From NCBI GenBank assembly GCA_020718525.1, contig DYRX01000216.1, positions 1 to 7,460 of the forward strand: a stretch of 7,460 bases of DNA. Direction: 5' to 3'. This document shows, in pieces, positions 1 through 6,881 of the stretch. The notes beneath the pieces are model-generated. The model saw only the letters and a program-made list of their open reading frames with translations. It was not told where the DNA came from and made no database searches. The first letter of the stretch is position 1, and each line of letters opens with the position of its first letter. Made by a program: the position numbers and the translations under genes. This DNA comes from Victivallis vadensis (lineage in GTDB: Bacteria; Verrucomicrobiota; Lentisphaeria; Victivallales; GWF2-50-93).

Positions 1-2
1 GC

Positions 3-62
3 TCGACCGGAACAGTTTACAACAACGGGACAGCCTGGAATCCCGTTTATGGGGGGAGGTAG
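3..62 (+). CDS. Possible 3' end of an upstream gene (partial)
   Basis: In frame 3 the window opens inside a reading frame that reads STGTVYNNGTAWNPVYGGR and stops at TAG 60-62. The Gly/Asn/Tyr/Trp-rich tail is compatible with the C-terminus of a secreted or pilin-like protein. With only 19 codons this is an impression, not a homology call. The other two plus frames are also open here (one stops near 73, the other near 80), so the frame choice is uncertain. The support is the clean stop followed about 95 bases later by a strong GC-rich palindrome that could end its transcript. Confidence 0.2.
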   Translation, partial: STGTVYNNGTAWNPVYGGR

Positions 63-156
63 ATTTAGAGACTGAGACATAAGATGTCATACTGGATTCA
101 GGCGTCGGAAGAGCAAGTATCTTCCATCTTGCAATAGAATGAGCGCAAAAACAGGA

Positions 157-198
157 CAATGCGGGCGGCCGCCCGCATTGCAATATGCGGATATTTTT
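157..198 (+). terminator. Perfect 24-base GC-rich palindrome, probable terminator
   Basis: Bases 157-180 are a perfect palindrome; the left half is CAATGCGGGCGG. As RNA it would form a 10-bp stem closed by a GGCC loop, which is very stable. On the plus strand a run of five T lies at 194-198, about 13 bases past the stem. On the minus strand a run of five T (A-run at 147-151) begins about five bases past the stem. A terminator for the gene ending at about 62, possibly bidirectional, is the simplest reading. The T-run is further away than ideal for plus-strand termination. A dyad-symmetric protein binding site is the alternative. Confidence 0.45.
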
Positions 199-200
199 GA

Positions 201-254
201 AATTATCACGCCTGCATATGTGACTTACGAATTATCATACGAGTCATATGGTGA
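201..254 (+). repeat. Imperfect direct repeat, possible operator
   Basis: AATTATCA occurs at 201-208 and again at 230-237. Each copy is followed, after 6 or 7 bases, by CATATG (215-220 and 245-250) and then by a GTGA-containing segment. The two copies therefore form an imperfect direct repeat of about 25 bases with a period of 29-30 bases, close to three helical turns. This suits a repeated regulator site upstream of the operon, but it lies more than 300 bases before the ATPase start and no regulator gene is present. Confidence 0.3.
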
Positions 255-421
255 ATGGACGAACAAGATTCGCCGCCAGCGCAAGGCAATGTCTAGAATC
301 CATTCAGAATCAATGCCGGGAAATGCTACCGGAAAAAATATTCCATGAGCCAGATTGCAAAACGAATTGGCCATTTTTGCTTGAAACTGAATTTTCCGTA
401 GCAGACCAGCTATGGAACAAT

Positions 422-452
422 TTAACACTTTTGCAATTCGCTCTTTTATATT
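422..452 (+). promoter_or_regulatory. Candidate sigma-70-like promoter for the operon
   Basis: TTAACA at 422-427 matches the -35 consensus at five of six positions and TATATT at 447-452 matches the -10 consensus at five of six. The spacer is 19 bases, longer than the preferred 17. The region is AT-rich and would leave a leader of about 100 bases before the ATPase start at 564. AT-rich sequence yields such matches by chance, so this is only a candidate. Confidence 0.25.
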
Positions 453-563
453 AAAGGGGCACTTGAAAAATATCTGTACATGCACATTGTAAGCATTTCC
501 TGAAATATTTCTGACTATGTCAACAATTTAGCCGATATGTTCAATGAATCCGAGGCTTGAAGA

Positions 564-2438
564 ATGGCTCATTCGTTTCTGAAAAAGATGATGGATGCCG
601 AGTCGAAGCAGTTCCAGATGCAGATATTTTTCTGTATTCTCGGGGCGGTACTTCTGCTGAATTCGGTCGTGGCGGTCTGGCTGTACAGAAACAGTGCGCT
701 TGGCACCATTCTTGCGATGGCATCTGCAATCCTGCTTGGGGCACCGCTGATTCTGCAGGCCTTCAAAGACCTCTGGCGGCAGAAATCGGAACTCAACGAG
801 CTTGCCGCTTTGAGCGTCATGGCGGCCTTCAGCCTTGGGGAGTATCAAACTTCTGCCCTGGTCGCTTTTTTCATGCTGCTTACCCAGCTTGTAGAGTACC
901 GTTCCCAGCTCGGAGCCAGAAAAAACATCGAATCGCTCATGAGGCTTTCTCCAAACAAGGCACAGCTCATCGAGAAAGACCGTGAAATCTCAGTTGATTC
1001 GGCGACTCTGCGCAAAAGAGACTTGGTCAGAGTGAGACCCGGGGACGGCATCCCCGGAGACGGGATAGTCATGAAGGGACGCAGTTCAGTAAACGAGGCG
1101 GCGATTACCGGCGAGTCAATGCCAGCCGACAAAAAGCCAGGTGACACTGTTTTTAGCGGCTCCCTGAATATTTCCGGCTCGATAGAAGTCGAAATATCCA
1201 GCTCGGGAACGGATACGACTCTCTCCAAGATCAAGGATCTCATCATGCAGGCGGAGGGGAGCCGAACCGAACTGATGTGCCTGATAGACAGATATGCGAG
1301 CTGGTACACGCCCCTTATACTGGCTTTGGCATCCTGCGTCCTTTTCTTCACCCGCGACATGAACAGGGCAATCTCCATACTGATAATAGCATGTCCGTGC
1401 ACCATACTCCTTTCTTCTCCATCTGCACTGGTGGCGGCGCTTAGTGCGGCGGCAAGGCTGGGGATTATCATCAAGAACATTTCCTTGCTCGAGAAGGCGC
1501 ATGCCATTGATGCCATAATCTTTGACAAGACTGGGACTCTCACGAGCGGAACGATGAAGGTTTCGCGCCTAGTTCCTGCCTCTGGCGTTGGCGATAATGA
1601 GCTTTTAAGTTCTGCCGCAAGCGTGGAGTTTCATTCCAGGCATCCTGTCGCGAAGGCCATTCTCAAGGAGGCAGTTTCTAGAGGGATCGAGCTGACCGAG
1701 GCACTTGATGTCAAGGAATTTTCAGGATCGGGAATCGAAGGGAAATCCCTGGGGGTGGGCATATTTGCCGGAAGAGCGGAGTGGCTTGCGGAGAAACATA
1801 TGTCACTTGGAGACCTGGGGGAATGCCCAAAAGGGATCACAGCCATACACATTGCTTCCGACAAAAAATATTTGGGAAGCATATGGATCGAAGACAGTGT
1901 CAGAGAAAATGCACGGGACGTTATTGCCGATCTTAGGGGGAGCGGAGTAGAAAAAATAATAATGCTCACCGGAGACCGCCGTGCTGTAGGCGACCGGATT
2001 GCCGCGGAAATTGGCTGTGAAGCAGAGTCTGAAGTTTTGCCAGATCAGAAAATGAGGCGTGTCGAGGAGATCAAGAAGCAGGGCTATTCCGTGGCGGTTG
2101 TCGGAGACGGAGTCAATGACGCGCCGGCACTTGCCGCAGGCGATGTATCAATAGCCATGGGAGCTGGAGGGAGCGATGTCGCAATTCATTCCGCTTCAAT
2201 AGTTCTGATGAATGACAAGCTTGACAGGATACCCTTTCTCATAAAACTCTCGCATGCCACTATTTCCGTTCTCCGGCAGAATCTGATATTCACAGCTCTT
2301 TACATACTTGCACTCCTCATAATGAGCTCGGTGGGGATGATCCATCCTGTTATTGCCGTGCTTCTTCACAGCGCGAGCGCCCTGCTGGTGGTATTCAACT
2401 CGGCAAGACTTCTGAGACAGGGGGAGGAACTCGCATGA
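564..2438 (+). CDS. P1B-type (heavy-metal family) cation-transporting ATPase, no N-terminal metal-binding domain
   Basis: This 624-residue inner-membrane pump couples ATP hydrolysis to export of a metal ion. Visible motifs in order are TGES (182-185) of the actuator domain, CPC (277-279) in the sixth membrane helix, DKTGTLT with the phosphorylated Asp321, SRHP (358-361; the HP motif typical of P1B pumps), MLTGD (467-471) and GDGVND (514-519). About eight membrane segments are expected: four before residue 112, two at about 248-292 and two at about 572-612. It is shorter than typical P1B pumps because there is no N-terminal HMA domain and no CxxC. CPC is followed by Thr rather than the usual Ala. 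The last helix reads LLHSASALLVVFNSARLL, lacking the copper MSxSS pattern and the zinc-family Asp, so the metal is unassigned. ATG 564 is the first start after an in-frame stop at 558, with GAGG at 552-555. It overlaps the next gene by four bases, implying translational coupling. Confidence 0.95.
   Translation: MAHSFLKKMMDAESKQFQMQIFFCILGAVLLLNSVVAVWLYRNSALGTILAMASAILLGAPLILQAFKDLWRQKSELNELAALSVMAAFSLGEYQTSALVAFFMLLTQLVEYRSQLGARKNIESLMRLSPNKAQLIEKDREISVDSATLRKRDLVRVRPGDGIPGDGIVMKGRSSVNEAAITGESMPADKKPGDTVFSGSLNISGSIEVEISSSGTDTTLSKIKDLIMQAEGSRTELMCLIDRYASWYTPLILALASCVLFFTRDMNRAISILIIACPCTILLSSPSALVAALSAAARLGIIIKNISLLEKAHAIDAIIFDKTGTLTSGTMKVSRLVPASGVGDNELLSSAASVEFHSRHPVAKAILKEAVSRGIELTEALDVKEFSGSGIEGKSLGVGIFAGRAEWLAEKHMSLGDLGECPKGITAIHIASDKKYLGSIWIEDSVRENARDVIADLRGSGVEKIIMLTGDRRAVGDRIAAEIGCEAESEVLPDQKMRRVEEIKKQGYSVAVVGDGVNDAPALAAGDVSIAMGAGGSDVAIHSASIVLMNDKLDRIPFLIKLSHATISVLRQNLIFTALYILALLIMSSVGMIHPVIAVLLHSASALLVVFNSARLLRQGEELA
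2421..2438 (+). promoter_or_regulatory. Strong ribosome binding site and ATGA stop-start overlap
   Basis: GGGGAGG at 2421-2427 sits seven bases before ATG 2435, inside the end of the ATPase gene. The ATG shares bases with the ATPase TGA (2436-2438). This fixes the start of the first SPFH gene and indicates coupled translation of pump and SPFH protein. Confidence 0.8.
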
Positions 2439-4483
2439 ATCACTCGCATATCCACGAAACGAGCACGGCAAAAAACATCGCCCTACAAGGAATGCTGTAT
2501 CACGTTGCAGTCTCATTAGTCCTCTCATCTCTTTGGTTTGCAGGCAGATGCAATATCGAAGCCGCCGCCGCAGACATCGCTTTTCTAGGAATATTCGTAT
2601 GGCTCCTCGAATTCATGAAACTCCGAAACATGTGCAGAAATTCAAAGCCCGGACTGCCTGTCGAAAAAAGCGGGGAGGCTTCTCCGCCGGCTGTACCGGG
2701 AAAGATCGGCTTCGCCGCAAAGCTTGCGAAACCCCTCTTGGAATTCATCTATTTCATATCTGTCATGCATATCGGGAGCAAACTGTTTTCGTCATATCTT
2801 TCCGGAAACGCATTCACGCAAAACCCCAGGGAAAAACTTGCATTGCAGTTAGCCCTTGCGTCAGTCGCATTCCTAATCTCTCTTACGGCTTCGGTATATT
2901 TTGCGAGAGCTTCAAAATCTGCTGGTAGAAAAGCAATCAAGTCCTGCTCGGGAACAACACTTGTCGTCGCGCTTCTTTCCGGAATGTCAGCTCTCTCCCT
3001 CTGTTCCGAATATTTCGGTCTCAGATCCGCAGTTCCAGTCCTGCATGCAGTTGCAGGCGCATTCCTTATGCTCGCCGGACTGGAAATCCTTGTTAAATTC
3101 CTTTCACGTTTCTTCCTTCCGAAAACGAAGGATCAGCCTCCGCGCCCCGCCTATCATCTATACATCTTCGACGCGCTAGAGGCACCTTTTGAATTCAGAC
3201 GCACCCTTGCAGATCTTTTCGAACGCCAGTTCGGCTTCAATCTATCGAAAGGAGTCTTCTTCAGATTGACAATTGCACTTGCCATTCCATTTCTCGCCCT
3301 TTCTATTCTCCTTCAATACCTGCTTTCGTGCTTCGTATTCATTGGACCAGGAGAAAAGGGAGTCATACTGCGTTTCGGACAAATCACGGGAGTAGAATGT
3401 CCGCCTGGCATTCATCTGAAGGCTCCGGCACCGTTCGAAACATGCATTCCTGTTGACATTTGGAAAGTAAGGACAGTGCATGTAGGATCGCACAGGCTGT
3501 CTTCAAATGGAAAAGACGTGTATGGTGACAATCCCATACTCTGGTCAAACATGCACGGGGTATCTTCAGAAGAACTGCTTATTGTTGCACCACCGTCCGA
3601 CATGATGCAGAATCTTGGAAATCAGGAGGAGGATTCCTTGTCGCAAAAGAAAAAAGTCCCCTCCATATCGCTTGCTGGCGCGGACATCTTCGTGGAATAC
3701 AGGATAACGAATCCAGCCCAATATCTCAGTTCCAGCTCGAACCCTGAATTTTATTTTGCATGCTTGGCGGAGACCGAGTCAACAAGAATGCTCTACAGCT
3801 ACGATATAGATACCCTTTTCTCCAAAGGCAGAATTGAGATTCCTGGCAAACTGCTTGGAAACTTGCGCCAGGCGGCGGACAGGGCGGAATTGGGCATCGA
3901 GGTGCTCAGCGTAGGACTGAGCGGCGTCCATCCTCCGCAAGAGGCGGCGCAGGCATTCGAGCAGACTATTTCCGCCTTCCAGGAAAAAGAGGCGGATATT
4001 CAGTCTGCAAGGCAGTATGAAGTCATAAGGATGGTTGAAACAGCAGGATCCCTGGAAAATGCCGAAAAAATACTTGCCGGCATCAAATCGTCGGAGGACG
4101 GAATCCTCGATTCTAAAAAATTTGCCGAAAACGACAAGTCGCTGAGTCTTTGCCTCATGCAGTCCGACGGAGCCGTTTCAGAATCATTATCGGCGGCCGC
4201 GGCATATAGAATGGAAAAGATCAACAGTGAACGTGGCAAGGCGGAGCGCTTCGGAAAAGAACTGAAACTGTATCACGCCGCGCCCGGAACATACCTTATG
4301 AGCCAGGCTATGAACGTCATGGAAAGAGGTCTGGGAAAAGCAAAGAAATATGTTCTGGTCGGAGACAAGGAAAGTCTCCTGCTAAGATTTGATTTCAAGG
4401 AGTCGGACAGACGATACACTCCCCAGCGCCTGCAGGATCCGCTTATCCTTCCGCAGGACGAGGACAACGGAGGGAGGAATTGA
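2435..4483 (+). CDS. HflK-like SPFH protein fused to an N-terminal polytopic membrane domain
   Basis: This 682-residue protein has two parts. Residues 1 to about 303 carry about seven hydrophobic segments (roughly 19-36, 43-62, 99-117, 135-157, 173-190, 199-221, 278-303). From about 304 to 640 it is an SPFH/band-7 protein, opening with GPGEKGVILRFGQI and GIHLKAPAPFE. It ends with an HflK-type tail (APGTYLMSQAMNVMERGLG, 616-634). Loops 62-98, 158-172 and 222-277 are rich in Lys/Arg, so the positive-inside rule puts the N-terminus in the cytoplasm and the SPFH domain in the periplasm, as for E. coli HflK. That protein has one membrane helix and about 420 residues, so the first six segments are extra. 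The SPFH domain has an insertion at about 352-412 and the coiled-coil region one of about 50 residues. The N-terminus, MNHSHIHE, has three alternating histidines and could bind metal. Family membership is secure; the function of the extra membrane domain is unknown. Confidence 0.88.
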   Translation: MNHSHIHETSTAKNIALQGMLYHVAVSLVLSSLWFAGRCNIEAAAADIAFLGIFVWLLEFMKLRNMCRNSKPGLPVEKSGEASPPAVPGKIGFAAKLAKPLLEFIYFISVMHIGSKLFSSYLSGNAFTQNPREKLALQLALASVAFLISLTASVYFARASKSAGRKAIKSCSGTTLVVALLSGMSALSLCSEYFGLRSAVPVLHAVAGAFLMLAGLEILVKFLSRFFLPKTKDQPPRPAYHLYIFDALEAPFEFRRTLADLFERQFGFNLSKGVFFRLTIALAIPFLALSILLQYLLSCFVFIGPGEKGVILRFGQITGVECPPGIHLKAPAPFETCIPVDIWKVRTVHVGSHRLSSNGKDVYGDNPILWSNMHGVSSEELLIVAPPSDMMQNLGNQEEDSLSQKKKVPSISLAGADIFVEYRITNPAQYLSSSSNPEFYFACLAETESTRMLYSYDIDTLFSKGRIEIPGKLLGNLRQAADRAELGIEVLSVGLSGVHPPQEAAQAFEQTISAFQEKEADIQSARQYEVIRMVETAGSLENAEKILAGIKSSEDGILDSKKFAENDKSLSLCLMQSDGAVSESLSAAAAYRMEKINSERGKAERFGKELKLYHAAPGTYLMSQAMNVMERGLGKAKKYVLVGDKESLLLRFDFKESDRRYTPQRLQDPLILPQDEDNGGRN

Positions 4484-4487
4484 CAGA

Positions 4488-4529
4488 ATGAGAAATCACG
4501 GAAAACTCAAAAAGGAAGCTCACATATGA
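4488..4529 (+). CDS. Possible 13-codon micro-ORF coupling the two SPFH genes
   Basis: ATG 4488 opens MRNHGKLKKEAHI and stops at TGA 4527-4529. The TGA overlaps the ATG (4526) of the HflC-like gene as ATGA. A purine-rich site (GGGAGGAA, about 4472-4479) stands roughly 9 bases before the ATG. The ribosome binding site of the HflC-like gene (AGGA, 4513-4516) lies inside it. The micro-ORF fills almost all of the 42-base gap after the previous stop. It may carry ribosomes from one SPFH gene to the next so that subunits are made in fixed proportion. The peptide is basic and resembles nothing I know. Chance remains possible at this length. Confidence 0.35.
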   Translation: MRNHGKLKKEAHI

Positions 4530-5515
4530 AGAAGCTTGTATTTATTGCGGCCGCAGTCGCTCTGCTCGGCATCTTTCTAGCCTATCTGACGACTTTCCAA
4601 GTCAACTTCGATGAATCCGCCATCCTGCTGACCTTTGGTCGGGCATCTGAAAAAAATGTTGTGAATGCCGACGGACGAGGCGCAGGACTTCATTTCCAAC
4701 TGCCATATCCAATCCAAAAGGTCTTGAAGTTCGACAGGCGACTGCAGGTGTTGGACGACAAGCTGGAACAGCAGGAGACCAAGGACAAGCAGGCGGTCAT
4801 ACTTAAGGCGTTCGTCGTATGGAGAATCGCCCGTCCACTCGACTTCTACCGTTCTTTTGCGGGCGCGGCATCGGCGGAACGTTTTATAAAGGACAGGCTC
4901 AGAAACGCCAAAAGCGAAATTGGCAATTTCACCTTCGACGATCTGACCAACACCGATCCTGAAAAGCTCAAGATAAGCGAGGCGGAACGCAAAATCCTCG
5001 ACAAGATGAACAAGGATCTAGAACGGCAGTCCTACGGAATCGAATTCAAGGAGCTAGGAATCTCGAAAATAATTCTTCCAGAGCAGATCACCGCGTCTGT
5101 CTTTTCAAGGATGCGCAAGACTAGGGAGAGGCTCGCGCAGAACGCACGTTCGGAGGGAAAAGCCATATCCAACGCAATCATGTCAAAGGCAGACAGCGAC
5201 CGCAGAAGGATATTGGCCTTCGCAGAAAGAGAGGCGCAAAACATCATGGCGGAGGGAGATGCCGCCGCCGCTCAGTATTACAAGGTTTTTGCCAGCAACG
5301 AGGATTTCGCCATTTTTCTCAGAAAACTCGAGGCTTTGCAAAGCACCCTCGGGGAAAATTCCACATTTCTCCTTGATACGGAAATTATTCCGTTCGATCT
5401 TCTCAAAAGACTTGACGCCTACAGGGATATCCCCAAAAATGAAGACGGTAAAAAGAACGCATCGGCGAAGCCAGTCCCGAAGGAAGAAGAGCCCGAGGAT
5501 ACAAGTCGGCACTAG
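4526..5515 (+). CDS. hflC: HflC-like SPFH/band-7 membrane protein
   Basis: The protein has 329 residues, close to E. coli HflC. A signal-anchor helix at about 4-24 follows a short MKK start, placing the rest in the periplasm. The SPFH domain starts VNFDESAILLTFGRA (26-40) and GLHFQLPYPIQKVLKFDRR, as expected for the family. The C-terminal helical region has the HflC pattern: an Arg/Ala/Glu-rich coiled coil (about 195-245), then EGDAAAAQYYKVFASNEDFA and LRKLEALQSTLG. A charged tail rich in Lys, Glu and Pro (from about 305) follows. HflC normally pairs with HflK in a large ring or cage that encloses the FtsH protease; here it lies between two HflK-like genes, which suggests a complex of three subunit types. 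The start has AGGA at 4513-4516, nine bases upstream. Of the three SPFH proteins it is the most conventional. Confidence 0.9.
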   Translation: MKKLVFIAAAVALLGIFLAYLTTFQVNFDESAILLTFGRASEKNVVNADGRGAGLHFQLPYPIQKVLKFDRRLQVLDDKLEQQETKDKQAVILKAFVVWRIARPLDFYRSFAGAASAERFIKDRLRNAKSEIGNFTFDDLTNTDPEKLKISEAERKILDKMNKDLERQSYGIEFKELGISKIILPEQITASVFSRMRKTRERLAQNARSEGKAISNAIMSKADSDRRRILAFAEREAQNIMAEGDAAAAQYYKVFASNEDFAIFLRKLEALQSTLGENSTFLLDTEIIPFDLLKRLDAYRDIPKNEDGKKNASAKPVPKEEEPEDTSRH

Positions 5516-5537
5516 CAAAAATCCATAGGTGCGCAAC

Positions 5538-5552
5538 GAGGAAATTACAATG
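5538..5552 (+). promoter_or_regulatory. Ribosome binding site that decides the start of the last SPFH gene
   Basis: The frame is open from a GTG at 5529, but GAGGAA at 5538-5543 stands seven bases before ATG 5550. No comparable site precedes the GTG. ATG 5550 is therefore the better start, giving 443 residues rather than 450. Confidence 0.7.
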
Positions 5553-6881
5553 CATAAAGATGAAAAATGCGAGCAGAGTGACAGCGCTGGGCCTGTTGCT
5601 TCTCCATGCGATCCTGCACTTGTTCAGGCAGACCGGTCTGACAAAGATTCCCCGTCTGTAATTTTCTCAAATACTTTGAACGACGGATTCAAACTTGCGA
5701 GACTCCTCTTCTGTCTTCTTGCCGTTGCTTTCCTGTTCAGCAACATCTACTGGGTGGACGAGGGAAGCGTCGCCGTCCATACCAGGTTTGGCAGAATACT
5801 CGGGGCTCCAGGCGGACGCTTCGTGGCACCCGGAGGTCCATATCTGGCAATGCCATATCCGATCGATAAAATCATAAAGATTCCCACAACTATGCAGACA
5901 CTCGCTATTGACCGGGCTTTCAGTGTCCTCTCGTTCAGCTCAGACAGCGCAGGAAACTATGACCGTATCTATTCAGCCCCGACTGAATCCTCCGATGGCG
6001 ATTATCCTGAAAACGACCAGTCAAATCCATATGTCTCGAAGAATAGATATTTGAACTCACTTATCCCTGGAATGGACGGATTCCTGGTCACAGGAGACAA
6101 AAATATTGTCCAGGGAACCTGGGAGCTCAATTACCGGCTTGATCCGGGTGGAAAGCACTCTACCGGCGACAAGCCGACATTGTTCATAGAAAATATAGGG
6201 GACATGCAAAAGGCTGAAAAATTCCTGCGTAATATCATCGAACAGGAAATTGCCGCTCATGTTGCTTCAATGACTGTTGACGACTTCATAAGAGGAGCTA
6301 TAGACGACGAGGCGATAATGAAACGAGCGCAGACCAAGCTTGACGGACTCTCCTGCGGCATTTCCATAACAAGCCTTTCTTCCAGAAAATATGGGGTTCC
6401 GCCTAGCCTGGTCGAAGTCTTTCAGTCGGTCAACAAGGCCCAAAGTGAAAAAGCAAATAAGATAGAAAGCGCTAAACGATACCGAAGCGAGGCTCTCAAC
6501 GAAACTGCCGGAGCGGACTTCCAGAATCTCGTGGATCTTATTGATGCATACGAATTGGCCGCGGCAGGCAACGATGAGGCGGGAAAGAGAAATGCATCCG
6601 ACAAATTCGGAGAACTTTCAGAATCTCCGCTGACAAGTGGCAAAGTCGCCGCATATCTCGAAAGTGCAAGGACTTATAAAACAAAAACCGTAGAATTTGT
6701 GCGAGCCGCATCCTCGCGCTTCTCATTGCTTCTCGAACAGCACAGGGAGAATCCTGATTTCATGGAAAACCGCCTATTTGAAGACTGCGTCCAGGTGATA
6801 TTTTCCGGAAATGCCAGAAAATTCCACCTTCCCAAAGACAGGAAGAAGACAATCTACCTGGAACTCGACACAAAAGAATAA
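5550..6881 (+). CDS. hflK: HflK-like SPFH/band-7 membrane protein, divergent
   Basis: From ATG 5550 the protein has 443 residues. An acidic, polar N-terminal tail of about 47 residues precedes one membrane helix (about 50-69). The SPFH domain follows with VDEGSVAVHTRFGRI (69-83), GGPYLAMPYPIDKIIKIPTT and TGDKNIVQGTWELNYRLDP (181-199). A Ser/Asp/Tyr-rich insertion of about 50 residues (125-175) separates the first strands from the TGDKN motif. The helical region (about 285-400) is interrupted by an extra segment of about 40 residues (325-365). The tail NPDFMENRLFEDCVQVIFSG matches the HflK C-terminal pattern, in which a short run of N/A-P is followed by an amphipathic helix and G-N/K. It is probably exported so that the domain lies in the periplasm. 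It sits 34 bases after the HflC-like stop in the same operon. It differs greatly from the 682-residue HflK-like protein, so it is not a recent duplicate. Confidence 0.88.
   Translation: MHKDEKCEQSDSAGPVASPCDPALVQADRSDKDSPSVIFSNTLNDGFKLARLLFCLLAVAFLFSNIYWVDEGSVAVHTRFGRILGAPGGRFVAPGGPYLAMPYPIDKIIKIPTTMQTLAIDRAFSVLSFSSDSAGNYDRIYSAPTESSDGDYPENDQSNPYVSKNRYLNSLIPGMDGFLVTGDKNIVQGTWELNYRLDPGGKHSTGDKPTLFIENIGDMQKAEKFLRNIIEQEIAAHVASMTVDDFIRGAIDDEAIMKRAQTKLDGLSCGISITSLSSRKYGVPPSLVEVFQSVNKAQSEKANKIESAKRYRSEALNETAGADFQNLVDLIDAYELAAAGNDEAGKRNASDKFGELSESPLTSGKVAAYLESARTYKTKTVEFVRAASSRFSLLLEQHRENPDFMENRLFEDCVQVIFSGNARKFHLPKDRKKTIYLELDTKE

Larger units (their letters stand above)
63..563. other. Upstream intergenic region without a convincing gene
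   Basis: No reading frame in this roughly 500-base stretch combines a ribosome binding site, reasonable composition and recognisable protein features. The open frames of 60-90 codons on both strands are short, overlap each other and are compositionally poor. The stretch holds a perfect GC-rich palindrome, an imperfect direct repeat and an AT-rich promoter-like segment, each listed separately. It is AT-richer than the operon, especially from about 350 to 540, as expected for the control region of the ATPase-SPFH operon. A degraded gene cannot be excluded. Confidence 0.5.

Noticed and set aside
265..345. Frame-1 translation RRQRKAMSRIHSESMP, reminiscent of the MSRIRSK segment of Vsr very-short-patch repair endonucleases.
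   Set aside because: The match is limited to a few residues, the frame stops at 346-348, and no catalytic region of Vsr follows in any frame. At most a tiny remnant, and chance is more likely.
225..485. Minus-strand open frame of 86 codons upstream of the ATPase.
   Set aside because: No ribosome binding site I would trust, no domain or membrane signature, and it overlaps other equally poor frames in an AT-rich control region.
463..493. TTGAAA (463-468) with TGTAAG (488-493) as an alternative promoter.
   Set aside because: The -10 match is only four of six and the spacer is 19 bases, weaker than the candidate at 422-452.
845..1543. Minus-strand open frame of 232 codons inside the ATPase gene.
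   Set aside because: It lies antisense to a gene with every P-type ATPase motif intact. It is a shadow of codon bias on the real strand.
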